Positions 33,604-43,265 of a stretch of 64,000 nt of DNA are shown here, in pieces. The stretch is from positions 1,488,001 to 1,552,000 of the forward strand of contig MSED01000009.1 in the NCBI GenBank assembly GCA_002099365.1, written 5' to 3'. A model generated the notes under the pieces. The model was not told where the DNA came from. It worked only from the letters and a program-made list of their open reading frames with translations, and made no database searches. Positions within the stretch are counted from its first letter, which is position 1; each line of letters starts with the position of its first letter. Source of the stretch: Phialophora verrucosa (Eukaryota; Ascomycota; Eurotiomycetes; Chaetothyriales; Herpotrichiellaceae). A program made the position numbers and the translations under genes.

Positions 33604-35967
33604 CTATCCTTTTGTTGCGCCTAGTGCTTCCTCGGCCTCTGATTCGACTTCGTCATCCTCTTCGTTTTGAGCTCTCTGCACTAGTTTGCCCAGTACCCTC
33701 GCGAGACGCTGGTAGTCGTCCAGCAAATCCTGGACCTCTCCTAACCTAAGCTCGTTTGCATCGCCTAGGAGGAGGAATCGTGGGATCGGTGGCGCAGCTC
33801 GAATGGCTGCGAGTTCGGTTTTATTTGATATCCTCAGAGGCACTTCGTTCGTTGTCTTCGGGGGTTTGTCCTCCTCAATTGTTGAGGGGATGTTCTTGCT
33901 TTCCTTATCCACGACAATAGTCGGCGTAGGTGGCGTCGGCACCGACGGAGGTGAAGCTGATGGTCGACCGCCAAACCGGCCAAACGCGCTACCAAACGCG
34001 GACCCTATGGAACCCATAGGATTCAGGCTATTGCTGAAGTTCTTGACAGTTTCAAGCGGATTGCTGCTCGCTGCCGACGCAGTTGGTGGAACCGGCTTCT
34101 GCGAAGAAGCTGGATTGCTCGGCGCGGAAAGCCCATTGGGAGGTGAATTCGTGGTACCTTGGAGAAACCCTACTCTTTTTCCAGCGGCGCTGCCGTTACT
34201 CTTGATGCTATCGACGCTGCGTTCCCGTACAGCGGCTTTGCGCCCACCAAGCAGACCCAGCAGCTTTTCTTCGGTCTTGCTCAAATTGGAAGGCATGGGA
34301 CTTGTTTGGCCGTCGTGCATGGAACTCGATTCACTGAGGGCGTGGTCGTCTTCGTCTGGAGTCAGTGGGCGACTGACGAGTTGCCTGGCCTCGTCAAGGG
34401 TCTTCGGGACAACAACTTCAGTATTCGGGCCTTCATTGCCTCTTTCCTTGAGTTTGCCAAGGAAAAACTTCAAGCTGTTATCGAGAGTATTAGAGATGTT
34501 CTTGAAGCCTTCTTCGGCTGTGGATCGAACAGCTTCATTGGCGTTGGTTATTGGTTGTAGCAGATCGGAGAGAGTCCGCTGGTGTCTCGTGGTAGGTGCC
34601 TTTGTAGGCTTCTCGGGGAGGTCTTTGATAATCGACGCAGCCGGACTTAGTTCTGCTGCTGTGCCTGTAGCGTTGGAAGTCGAGGTGGCCGTTGTGGGAG
34701 TCGATGGCGCTGGTGCTGTGCCGGGTAGTGTAGGAAAAGCTTCCAATTTCTCCGGATCTTGATCTCCTTCGGATTGTGACGGTGCTTTGGTGGGGCCTTC
34801 TGGTTTCTCGTCCTCCCTTAGACTTGCCAAGTCAACGTCCTCCAGGAACGTGATTGCAGCTTCCAGGTTGGTCAAGCAGTAGGCAGCCTCACCGTCAATC
34901 CTGGGAGCTGCGCGGAACCGCTGGATGAATTGAAGATTGCTGATAACGTTGATACCCTCGATAGGAGATGTGATCAGGGTATAGATTAAGGTGGGCAGGA
35001 TCTCGTCGGCTGAAGAGGAAGAGGAGTGGATAGATGAGAGTGTCTCGACGACGGCTTTATGGGCAGAAGTGAGGTGCTGTAATTTACCCAAGGGATACCG
35101 CTCATCGTTCATCTTGGCCAGACTCTCTCGTGCAGGGGCAAGGGAGGCTTGAACATCCTCGGCCGATGTCCCGCTGTCCTCACTCAATTCGATACCTAGA
35201 TCTTTGAGGCCGATGCCGACCAGTGCCAATGCGGCCGTTTTTGATCGTAGCTTTTCGTCCCTAACCTCGTCCAGGGTGCTTTTGTGTCTCCATATCTTGT
35301 CGTAGACCTTCTCACATACTCTCCTTTCCACGGCTTCTTCTAGGACAATTCTCTTGTATTCGAGGAGCTTTCTCTGTTTCCGCCGTTCTGTCACCTCGGA
35401 CGCGGTGAGCATTTGCTGTGCGCCACCGCGACCTGCGCCCGTGCCCAGAGAGTCAGGTGAGGATTTGCTCGGTGCAGGTCGCGTTCGGGAAGAAGCCTTA
35501 GAAGGCGTAGGTGACGTTCCTCGGTTGAGACGGGACCTCAAAGTTGCAATGTGGATGGAAACTGCCCCCGATGCTCTTGCGTAGAACTCCTGGAACAGCT
35601 CGGACAGCCGATCGACGTCAGGTGGCTCATTGTATACTTTGGCGCTGAGGGACTCAACGAATCGGTCGCAGAGGCTTGCCAGCTCTATTGGCAGTTCATC
35701 GAAGCGTTCCGGGAGGCTGTTGGCCCTTCCCAGATCCGGAGAAGGAGGTTCACTCCCCTCGGCGATAGACTTGTCGAAGATGTCTTCTGGTGAGCCATCC
35801 ACTTTGTTCGGCGACTTCACGTCAGTAACAGACTGGATAGTGCTGGCTCGGCTTCTCCCAGTGGTTGAGGTAGGAGAGGGGACAGACGGCTCATAACGTG
35901 TAAATGACTTGGTGGAGAGCGCGGATGGTCTCGCCCTCAGCGAGCCACTAGGCACGTTTCTTGACAT
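33604..35967 (-). CDS. VPS9-domain Rab5 guanine-nucleotide exchange factor (Muk1-like)
   Basis: A 787-residue single-exon protein predicted to load GTP onto Rab5-type GTPases on endosomes. A disordered Ser/Pro-rich N-terminus (1-90) is followed by a helical bundle (about 90-215, ELASLCDRFVESL and RKLLEYKRIVLEEAVERRV). The VPS9 domain lies at about 290-400: YPLGKLQHLTSAHKAVVETL, the catalytic-aspartate segment SADEILPTLIYTLI, NLQFIQRF, and GEAAYCLTNLEAAITFLEDVD with the conserved tyrosine. The C-terminal 380 residues are low-complexity, with short conserved-looking islands and an acidic helical end. No CUE domain is seen, which favours a Muk1-like rather than Vps9-like protein. It is divergent from ATG15 with a 359-bp shared upstream region. 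A 319-codon frame open on the opposite strand (33803-34762) is a shadow. Confidence 0.88.
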   Translation of the reverse strand: MSRNVPSGSLRARPSALSTKSFTRYEPSVPSPTSTTGRSRASTIQSVTDVKSPNKVDGSPEDIFDKSIAEGSEPPSPDLGRANSLPERFDELPIELASLCDRFVESLSAKVYNEPPDVDRLSELFQEFYARASGAVSIHIATLRSRLNRGTSPTPSKASSRTRPAPSKSSPDSLGTGAGRGGAQQMLTASEVTERRKQRKLLEYKRIVLEEAVERRVCEKVYDKIWRHKSTLDEVRDEKLRSKTAALALVGIGLKDLGIELSEDSGTSAEDVQASLAPARESLAKMNDERYPLGKLQHLTSAHKAVVETLSSIHSSSSSADEILPTLIYTLITSPIEGINVISNLQFIQRFRAAPRIDGEAAYCLTNLEAAITFLEDVDLASLREDEKPEGPTKAPSQSEGDQDPEKLEAFPTLPGTAPAPSTPTTATSTSNATGTAAELSPAASIIKDLPEKPTKAPTTRHQRTLSDLLQPITNANEAVRSTAEEGFKNISNTLDNSLKFFLGKLKERGNEGPNTEVVVPKTLDEARQLVSRPLTPDEDDHALSESSSMHDGQTSPMPSNLSKTEEKLLGLLGGRKAAVRERSVDSIKSNGSAAGKRVGFLQGTTNSPPNGLSAPSNPASSQKPVPPTASAASSNPLETVKNFSNSLNPMGSIGSAFGSAFGRFGGRPSASPPSVPTPPTPTIVVDKESKNIPSTIEEDKPPKTTNEVPLRISNKTELAAIRAAPPIPRFLLLGDANELRLGEVQDLLDDYQRLARVLGKLVQRAQNEEDDEVESEAEEALGATKG

Positions 35968-36326
35968 GCTGCGAATGATCAGTTGCAGATCGTAGAATCG
36001 ACGGCTGCCAGCCGCCTTAAGGCTTTCGGCTTCGACTACTCAAGAGAACATGAGGCTCGGAGGCATGTCTGCCGCACCTGAGGCCAACCCGGGTGATCCG
36101 TAGAGAATTCAGCATGCGTGGTGTCGCTCTGTTGACAAGTGAAACGAAACGAAAGGGCATGTGAAATGGCAGGGATGTTCGCTGCTGCCCTCCGCAGTCG
36201 ACGTCAGCGACCCCAAATGTGACCAGTGGCCACGAGACCCTCGGGCCCATTTCAGTCAACAGTCATTCATCCGTTATTCCTGACTTCCACACGACTTGCT
36301 TCACTTCACAACGAACAGGCGACAGC
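35968..36326. promoter_or_regulatory. 359-bp divergent promoter, VPS9 GEF / ATG15
   Basis: Both genes start outward from this segment; no specific factor site was recognised. An ATG at 36217 in another frame precedes the ATG15 start and may be a small upstream ORF. Confidence 0.45.
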
Positions 36327-38378
36327 ATGAAGACACGAAAACCAAGGGACCAGAAGTGCACTTCGAGCAGCCGGGTGTCTGCTGGGATGCTGCTGTCCTT
36401 CCTCGCCCTTGCCCCCTCGGTTGCTGCAGCCAACCTCCCCGCAGCCATCGATCCGTGGTATCCTATACCTCTACCCAAACAGCCCAACACCGACGACTTT
36501 ACATTGAGACATATCTACCATCGAGGCACATACCGGGACCCAGGCCTGCACAAACGCTACGACTTCCACCCTCAGGCTCCCGTCCTGGTGACCCAAGATC
36601 ACGATGATAGCCTCTCACATTCTCTGGAACCGCCACCGCATTTTATGCTCCGTTCCCACTCAGAACAGATTGAAAGACTGGTCGACCGAGAGCCCTCCAG
36701 TGTAGAACAATACCTCCAGCATGCCCGACGAACAGGGAGCCCTGCGCTCCTCGACGCCTCACAGTGGACACTAGACGAAGTGAAGGGCCCTAACATCTCT
36801 GACAAGGACACAATTGTAAACTTGGCCATCATGGCTGCAAATGCATACAATCCGGGCCCAGGAGAGGGAGACTGGGAAGATGTCAGCCAAGGCTACAATC
36901 GGTCTACCCCGTTTGGGTGGGAGGGCGACGGTTTACGAGGCCACATCTTCGCGAACGAAGGCAATGAAACAGTCATTATAAGTCTGAAGGGAACATCTCC
37001 CGCGGTGTTCGACGGCGACGGAACAACCACAAAGGACAAAATGAATGACAATCTGTTCTTCTCCTGCTGCTGCGGCCAAGGCGGCTCCTACTTTTGGCAC
37101 CAAGTCTGCGATTGCCAGACCAGCACATATACCTGCAACCGGACCTGCGTGGTGCAAGCCCTGAGGCAAGAGAATCGCTACTACCGGGCAGCGATCGACC
37201 TATACACCAACGTCACAGAGCTCTACCCGCATTCCAATGTCTGGCTAGCAGGCCATTCCCTTGGCGGCGCAGTCACGGCATTGTTAGGGCAAACGTTCGG
37301 TCTTCCGACAGTAACGTTCGAAGCCCCCGGAGATGATCTCGCCTCAAAACGCCTAGGTCTACCCGCACCTCCATCATCCGACCCTCACAAACCACGCACC
37401 AAATACACTGGCGCATATCATTTTGGCAACACAGCTGACCCTGTATTTATGGGCACATGCAACGGCGCCACGGCAACCTGTACACTGGGGGGTTACGCAA
37501 TGGAATCCGCCTGCCACACGGGGAAGCAATGCGTGTACGACACAGTGAGCGACTACGGTTGGCGAGTGGGAATCGGTAATCACAAGATCCACAATGTCAT
37601 CGACAACGTTATCAAGATGTACAAGACTGTGCCCGTTTGCGAACCGGATGATGAATGTGTGGATTGCTTCAACTGGAAGTTCTTCGACAGTAACGGGAGT
37701 GATTCCACCACGAGTACGAGAACAACAACAACCAGTTCGAGTACCTACACGCGGACGAGTACGTGTAAGACACCTGGATGGTGGGGTTGCCTGGATGACA
37801 ATCCCACGACGAGCGGTACAATCCCCGTCATTACAACCACATATACTACCACAAGTTGCGCCACGCCAGGCTGGTTTGGATGTAAAGAACGAGTCAACGT
37901 AACAGTGACTACAACTACGCTTGCGCCGACATTAACTCCGCCAACAACTTCTGTCCCTGCTTCCGCTACACATCTACCTTCGACGCCGGGTCAGAGTACA
38001 ACGAGTTGTGGACATCCAGGCTGGTGGGGATGTCGAGATCCTACTGCTACGTCTACAACGACACATACGGCATCTCCAAGCCCAACGTCATCCAGCCCCA
38101 GCTCAACGAGAACAGCTGCACCGCATAAGAAGCACAAGTGCGAGACACCAGGGTATTTCTGGGGTTGTAAGGATGAAAAGCGTCATCACATCAGCACCGT
38201 TCCGAGTACGGATACAGACATGATTACTGGGGCGCCGACGGCGAGTGCAAGCAGTGTGCAGCCTTCGCGAACCAGCACGACTGACCATGAGAGGAAGCGG
38301 GGGAAATGTAAAAACCCGGTCTTCTTTGGATTGATTTGTTTGGACGGGTATGACGATGAATATGCTCCTGAATTATAA
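36327..38378 (+). CDS. ATG15: vacuolar autophagic-body lipase ATG15
   Basis: A 683-residue class-3 lipase that breaks down autophagic-body and multivesicular-body membranes in the vacuole. A short cytosolic N-terminus (MKTRKPRDQK) is followed by a signal-anchor helix (AGMLLSFLALAPSVAAA, residues 19-35), as in Atg15. The lipase domain holds the nucleophile motif GHSLGG (Ser311), TADPV (Asp371) and GNHKIHNVI (His near 419-422). Cysteine-rich segments FFSCCCGQGGSYFWHQVCDCQ and CNRTC are family hallmarks. Beyond residue ~455 a Thr/Ser-rich, probably O-glycosylated tail carries five cysteine repeats (listed separately). ATG 36327 was chosen because it starts the membrane anchor; the frame upstream has no ATG. 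Intronless. Confidence 0.94.
   Translation: MKTRKPRDQKCTSSSRVSAGMLLSFLALAPSVAAANLPAAIDPWYPIPLPKQPNTDDFTLRHIYHRGTYRDPGLHKRYDFHPQAPVLVTQDHDDSLSHSLEPPPHFMLRSHSEQIERLVDREPSSVEQYLQHARRTGSPALLDASQWTLDEVKGPNISDKDTIVNLAIMAANAYNPGPGEGDWEDVSQGYNRSTPFGWEGDGLRGHIFANEGNETVIISLKGTSPAVFDGDGTTTKDKMNDNLFFSCCCGQGGSYFWHQVCDCQTSTYTCNRTCVVQALRQENRYYRAAIDLYTNVTELYPHSNVWLAGHSLGGAVTALLGQTFGLPTVTFEAPGDDLASKRLGLPAPPSSDPHKPRTKYTGAYHFGNTADPVFMGTCNGATATCTLGGYAMESACHTGKQCVYDTVSDYGWRVGIGNHKIHNVIDNVIKMYKTVPVCEPDDECVDCFNWKFFDSNGSDSTTSTRTTTTSSSTYTRTSTCKTPGWWGCLDDNPTTSGTIPVITTTYTTTSCATPGWFGCKERVNVTVTTTTLAPTLTPPTTSVPASATHLPSTPGQSTTSCGHPGWWGCRDPTATSTTTHTASPSPTSSSPSSTRTAAPHKKHKCETPGYFWGCKDEKRHHISTVPSTDTDMITGAPTASASSVQPSRTSTTDHERKRGKCKNPVFFGLICLDGYDDEYAPEL
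37764..38345 (+). repeat. five C-x-x-P-G-(W/Y)-(W/F)-G-C repeats in the ATG15 tail
   Basis: In the translated tail the units read CKTPGWWGC, CATPGWFGC, CGHPGWWGC, CETPGYFWGC and CKNPVFFGLIC, separated by 20-60-residue Thr/Ser linkers. The last two are degenerate. Spacing suggests small disulphide-closed knobs on a mucin-like stalk. Confidence 0.85.
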
Positions 38379-38829
38379 GTAGAGGGGATGCCTGTGGGAA
38401 CTGGATTATAGCCTTTGTGATTACGGCGTCGCCATCTTGTTGCAAATACGCGCTGAGGCTAGGTCGGCATGAACCATTAGTTGGCTCGGCGTTGATATTA
38501 GGGGATTGAACACGTACAGGCGAGCGAGGAGCTTTGGACGAGAGAACCTGCGAGGATAACACACTCTCACCTTCATGGGAGTGGCACGTCTGGCTCGCGA
38601 AACTTATGAATCATAGCATCCGCTACGGAGAATAACTAGCTTTTCTGCAGACATCTGTCTTACAGTGCTTATTTTCCAGCGATCGAGTCGTATATCATAG
38701 GATTTTGCCGTATCCATACACTTGGTCAAGCCAGCACGGGTCCCCTAGCTATGAGGTACTTCGACAACCATGGCGAGCAGCCTCACGCGCCTCTTCCCAA
38801 ACGTCGTCCTTCTCTCCAAAGCATCTAAG
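38379..38829. other. convergent intergenic, 451 bp
   Basis: 3' flanks of ATG15 and the repeat protein gene. Nothing recognised. Confidence 0.45.
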
Positions 38830-39467
38830 CTACAACCCCAGGGGGTTATCAGCCGTCTGCTTCTTACCTCCCACGTAATCCGTTCCGGACTTGACATTGT
38901 CGCCCACAGCTTTGGTCGTGTCGCCGAGCTAAACAGTCAAGATACACCAACACGTCAGTATGCCATGCCATGTCATGCCATGCCGCGTTCTTCGTTCTGT
39001 TGTAACCCATATTCAACGCAGGGAGGGTGGGGTCGTTACTTACGCCCTTGGTCGCGCCCTGGGTGGTCTTGCCGAGCCCTTCGCCCACGCCGGAGACGGT
39101 GTTGCCGACGGTGTCCTGCCGGGGAGAGATAGATACGCGTTAATCACTTGCGGGTGGTTGACAAATCGAGGATTGTGGTGTCAGGGAGGGGGCGGGACGA
39201 TCGAGCAATTACATACCGTGAGGCCTGTGACGGTGTTGCCCACCGTGTCGGTAAGACCGCCTAGGACGCCGCCTGGTGTAAGATCAGCTTTCTTTTTAGT
39301 TCTGGCATTGGGGAATGGTTGGGTTGGGTGAGAGAGTCAAGAGAGTGTTGCAAAGGCGCATTGATCCTCCGAATAAATGCATTTCCGTACAGTGTCGTGG
39401 AAGATGGAGGTAAGGAGTTGCGAGCCGACAACGTACCGCCTTGTTTCTTTTGTTGTTCCTGAGACAT
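38830..39467 (-). CDS. small Gly/Thr/Val repeat protein (LEA-like), four exons
   Basis: An 85-residue hydrophilic protein made of near-repeats GLTDTVGNTVTG, DTVGNTVSGVGEG and LGDTTKAVGDNV, ending GGKKQTADNPLGL. Exons are 39467-39437, 39272-39217, 39115-39044 and 38928-38830. Donors are GTACGT, GTATGT and GTAAGT, acceptors CACCAG, GGCAG and TTTAG, and the frame is kept throughout. The exon 2/3 boundary falls exactly between two DTVGNTV repeats. Small glycine-zipper/LEA-like proteins of this look are common in filamentous ascomycetes and often called stress or conidial proteins, but I know no assigned function. The final GGTAAG could be another donor; the in-frame TAG shortly after makes it unnecessary. 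Confidence 0.72.
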
Positions 39468-40476
39468 GTTGGTGTGTTTGAGCTGGGCAGTCAAATCGGG
39501 AGGGGGCTTTCAGTGAGAAATGTTACACGGGTACAGTATTGTTAAACTTGTTTGTTGAAGGCCTGCGATATGGAGGATGGGGAGACAAGTTCTGTAAGAG
39601 TCGCGCCTTGGAACAGACGGATAATATATACTTCTACCTTTTTCGTATGATCCAGGGAAGCGGCCATTGCCTTGGAACAGTCACGGCTTGTGTCACTCGA
39701 GCACCCGTTACTGTGATGGAGGAGGATGATGAGGCTGACGTCAACGTTGGTGATGTCGACCCCTCAGAGCCAGTCTCTGATGTTACGAGGAGGGGTCCAG
39801 CTTCACGGCCACAGGTGGCTAGGGTGGCTTGCCCGAAGAGATGATCCTGATCCAGATACCCTGGTCACTTAACTGGGAGGGATCAGGCCAATCATTCGTC
39901 GCCCGGTTGCTCGAGGATGAGCAGGGGAACCTGGGGCTGAAGGAAGAAGAGGACTGAAAGGATTGACGACGATGGATTCTGCCCAAAATGACGTAGTTTC
40001 GGGTTTGTCTAATACTAGATTGAGGAATCATCACTGCGCCCTTCTGAATGTGAACAGTCGCCTAATTCAAGTCAGGATCATTGGCGACGACGTGCCCATA
40101 TTGACCGTACACTTTCCGCAGTCTTCGCAGAGCGTTTCCCTGCCGAGGCTCTCCAGCCATACCTAGACATGAAAGAAGCCTGTTCAAGCATGTCCTCATC
40201 AAATTGGGCGGCTAAGTGGGCGAGCGGTGTTGTTAGCTGGTCCTCTGGACAAATCGCTGACGGCCCCTGAGGAAGTCGTTTTTGAATGATGAAGAGGGTC
40301 TTGTAAATCCAAGCCGGAGCACGAGTCAGGCTCGAATGTAGTCCAGACAGTGGCTGAGATTCAGATGCTCTGGTGATTCCTGTACCATGGACCTGGGGTG
40401 TATGTGATCGTAGCATGGAACAGACCAAAACTTGAGGAATACACCTCTCAAGGCCCGTAATGAGTTTGAATTATAT
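39468..40476. other. intergenic, 1.0 kb, with one doubtful ORF
   Basis: Upstream region of the repeat protein gene and 3' flank of the DysF peroxin gene. Contains the weak candidate at 40078-40416 (listed). Confidence 0.4.
40078..40416 (-). CDS. doubtful hypothetical ORF
   Basis: A 112-codon frame from ATG 40416 (MLRSHTPQVHG...) with some helix-like content (APAWIYKTLFIIQKRLP, LAAQFDEDMLEQASFMSRYGW). A possible intron from GTATGG within the end of the frame to ATTAG near 40044 would instead end the protein after about 106 residues. No family recognised. Confidence 0.2.
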   Translation of the reverse strand: MLRSHTPQVHGTGITRASESQPLSGLHSSLTRAPAWIYKTLFIIQKRLPQGPSAICPEDQLTTPLAHLAAQFDEDMLEQASFMSRYGWRASAGKRSAKTAESVRSIWARRRQ

Positions 40477-42234
40477 CTAGCCAAGGCTCATAGCAACATC
40501 CTCCTGCACGCTGAAAGTTCGATGGCCAGGTGCATCTCGCCATTTATCGTGTAGGTCATCTTCCGGTCCATCACGACTGCGATCACTTCTCGTGCTAAAT
40601 TGACCAGTGTTCTTCCCGCTGGAGCTTTTGCTGTCGCTTCTGTCTCTTTTCGAGAACCAACTGCTAGATTTCTTCGACGCCGCAGGCTTCGTGGTGCTAC
40701 TAGCATCGTCTGCTTTTGGGTCAACTTGAGATGGCCGTTCGACAGGCGGTGCACCCGCTGTGATGGTGACTTGTGAGTCTCCCAAACCTTTCGCAAAGTC
40801 CTTTGCTTTGTTGGTCTTTCCCTCTTCTGTGTCGGAAGAAGGTTGTGCTGGTGAAACACTCGGAGTGTCCTCGACGCTTGGCGTGGCTTCGACGAGTTCT
40901 GCATCTCTGTACCACTTCCGCCTCCTCGTATACCTGCCCCAACCATCTTCTCTACTCCCGTCTTCCCATCGGTTGTCATAATATATCCAGCCTCCACCGT
41001 CATCAGCTTTGTCTTTACCGGAGGCCGGTATTTTCGCGTCACTTGCCGCCCGCTTGTGCGACTTAATGTCTCCGTGCTCTATCCTCCAGTCCGAGTCGAT
41101 CCACCTCCATCGTGATAATCCGCCCTCGACGTCCGGTAGTTCGAACTCTTCCTTGGACGGCGCTGGGTTCAGGTGTTCATCAGTCCAGGGGCCACGCTCG
41201 TAGGCAAACAAAGAGGTTGTCCACCCAAGGCCCAACCATCTTCGTTGGTTCTCATAGAGGATGAATGTGAAGCGGACACCTGAAGAGTCCGGCTTCTTCT
41301 TGTTGGCAGCCTCTGTAGCAAGATCGCCCTGGGACTTGGACCTGGGTCCTATAGTCGACCGACTGGAAGCCTCAGACTTGACGCTAGGCGAAGTATCGAA
41401 CTCCAGGCCAGTCACAAACGCAGCAGCTTTCCGCATGAACACAGAACGCCAGAGGATAACCCGAGACACCCGAGCCGGTTTCGAATGCCATGTCAATGCT
41501 ATCGTGCCAAAGGCCAGAATGACTCTTCGAGGAGTCAGGATATAGAAAGGGGGAAGGGTCAAGATTATCCAAAAAGGGGTAACTAGAAGTACACGAATGA
41601 AGAGGGTCGTCAGTGCAGGTCGAGTCGTTGCGGCAGTAGGGGTTGTTTGAGTTGAAAGGAAGTCGGTGAGGTTGAGGAAGGGATCCAGCAGGATATTACA
41701 CCGAGTGGTCAATTCCTGCAACGTATCTACAATGTCGTCCAGGGTCTTGTGGTGAGACTGGGATTCCGAGACAGCCCTCCTGTGACCTTTCGCAGAATGT
41801 TTCTCTCCCGTCTTTGTTGTTGATGAGAGGGGCGAGTAGCGTCTTGAGTACATGCCCAGGATGAGACCTGCCACCACTATGACGGGGCTGGCGAAGCGAA
41901 TGACTTCGCTACCATATAATGTTAAACCCCAGAACACAGCCACCATCAGGTACGATTCCCACGGATCCTGAGTACTCCATGACAAGAGGCCTGCGAGTCT
42001 ATTCAAGGGAAGCAAGAACGGATGCGAGTGAGCTAACGCTCGGGTAATCTGAGGCGGGGTCGCTACCAGTAATGGCGACTTCTTATGGACTATTATCGTG
42101 GAGCGCTGCTTCGACGTGGCAGAGTAGCCGGAGGTAGAGGTCGGAGAGAAGGCAGCATATGTCGGAGGATTTGAGTCCCAGCCCTGTTGGGACGCGGGAT
42201 CGGACGGCGATGCGTATGAGGACGGTCTGGACAT
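40477..42234 (-). CDS. peroxin of the Pex23/Pex28-32 family (DysF domain)
   Basis: A 585-residue ER/peroxisome-contact membrane protein controlling peroxisome number and size; the family includes yeast Pex28-Pex32. Residues ~75-250 carry paired hydrophobic stretches (YLMVAVFWGLTLYG, PVIVVAGLILGMYSRR, LFIRVLLVTPFWIILTLPPFYIL, VILAFGTIALTW) resembling the reticulon-like region of Pex30. The dysferlin domain lies at about residues 320-465: FTFILYENQRRWLGLGWTTSLFAYERGPWTDE, RWRWIDSDWRIEH, then GGGWIYYDNRWEDGSREDGWGRYTRRRKWYRDAELVE, with the characteristic WxYxDxxW pattern. A Ser/Lys/Asp-rich tail follows. Single exon; ATG 42234. Which paralogue it equals cannot be decided here. Confidence 0.92.
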   Translation of the reverse strand: MSRPSSYASPSDPASQQGWDSNPPTYAAFSPTSTSGYSATSKQRSTIIVHKKSPLLVATPPQITRALAHSHPFLLPLNRLAGLLSWSTQDPWESYLMVAVFWGLTLYGSEVIRFASPVIVVAGLILGMYSRRYSPLSSTTKTGEKHSAKGHRRAVSESQSHHKTLDDIVDTLQELTTRCNILLDPFLNLTDFLSTQTTPTAATTRPALTTLFIRVLLVTPFWIILTLPPFYILTPRRVILAFGTIALTWHSKPARVSRVILWRSVFMRKAAAFVTGLEFDTSPSVKSEASSRSTIGPRSKSQGDLATEAANKKKPDSSGVRFTFILYENQRRWLGLGWTTSLFAYERGPWTDEHLNPAPSKEEFELPDVEGGLSRWRWIDSDWRIEHGDIKSHKRAASDAKIPASGKDKADDGGGWIYYDNRWEDGSREDGWGRYTRRRKWYRDAELVEATPSVEDTPSVSPAQPSSDTEEGKTNKAKDFAKGLGDSQVTITAGAPPVERPSQVDPKADDASSTTKPAASKKSSSWFSKRDRSDSKSSSGKNTGQFSTRSDRSRDGPEDDLHDKWRDAPGHRTFSVQEDVAMSLG

Positions 42235-42791
42235 TGATGTGACCCAGGGCGTATCTAGAGAACCATGAGTACAACTGGGCGGGTGCTAGAGGGTAGGATT
42301 GCAGTCCCACCAAACGCTGCCATATACTGAAGACGTCTTGGTCATTTACATAGGGTGTCCACGAGGTGAGCGAGGCTGCGGTGCGGAGAACGGAAACGCT
42401 GAGATGATGATGACCTGATTTCCGAGCGACCTGCCGAGCACGACGGGATGGTCAACTTATCCTGAATGCTTTGACATAATATTCCAAGGAGACTGAAGTC
42501 AACATTGACACTGTGGGTGAATGGCAGCAGGAAAAGCATGTGCACCGCAGGCAGCCAAAGTCATGATGCTGATCCTTGCTGTCGCGGCCGTGCGCGGCAT
42601 GCGGAGGGCGATGAACGTAACACGTGATGCACGCAACTGAGGCCAAGTTTAGGCGAAGATCTACCGGCTCGGAGACAGAAAGCAAAAGATTTCCCGCAGC
42701 TTTCACATTGCATCGCATTCAGACGATTCGCCATCGACACTATTGCTGCCATCGGCCACGTCTATCTTGTTACTCTGGCCGACAGTAATCA
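42235..42791. promoter_or_regulatory. 557-bp divergent region, DysF peroxin / PAM16
   Basis: Shared upstream region of two outward-facing genes. No factor site recognised. Confidence 0.4.
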
Positions 42792-43265
42792 ATGGTAAGT
42801 CTGCACCTCCGAATCTGCGCATCGCCGCAAGACTGACTCGTCCAGGCGCATCGAATCATTGCCCAGATCGTCCTTACCGGCGGCCGTGTTTTCGGAAGAG
42901 CCTTTGCAGAGGCATACAAGCAGGCCCAGGCGTCATCACAATTTGCCCGCGCTGCGGCGAAGAACGATCCCGGGTCTGTAAACACCGCTGCGGCCTCGGG
43001 TATGACCCTCGACGAAGCCTGCAAGATTCTCAATGTCAAGCCCCCTCAAGGTGGCATCATCAATATGGAAGGCGTTATGGAGAGATTCAAAAAGTTATAC
43101 GACCTTAACGAGCCCAAAAAAGGAGGCGGCGGGTCATTCTACCTTCAAAGCAAGATTCTCCGTGCAAGAGAGCGGATAGAGATGGAGGTCCGCAACGCTG
43201 AGCGGAAAGCGCAGCTGGAGAAGGAAATCAAAGAAGGTTGGAGACCCAAACTATACAAAACTTGA
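42792..43265 (+). CDS. PAM16: TIM23 import motor subunit TIM16/PAM16
   Basis: A 140-residue J-like protein of the inner mitochondrial membrane that holds Pam18 and regulates mtHsp70 in the presequence import motor. The first exon is only the ATG (42792-42794). A 51-nt intron (GTAAGT, CTGAC, CCAG) leads to exon 2 (42846-43265), starting AHRIIAQIVLTGGRVFGRAFAEAYKQA, the family N-terminus with its short hydrophobic stretch. The J-like domain runs from about residue 55 (MTLDEACKILNV) through MERFKKLYDLNEP to FYLQSKILRARERIEMEV. The HPD tripeptide of true J proteins is absent, as expected for Pam16. Length equals the usual size. Confidence 0.94.

Noticed and set aside
33803..34762. 319-codon plus-strand frame opposite the VPS9 gene
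   Set aside because: Antisense shadow; low-complexity leucine/serine text without a domain.
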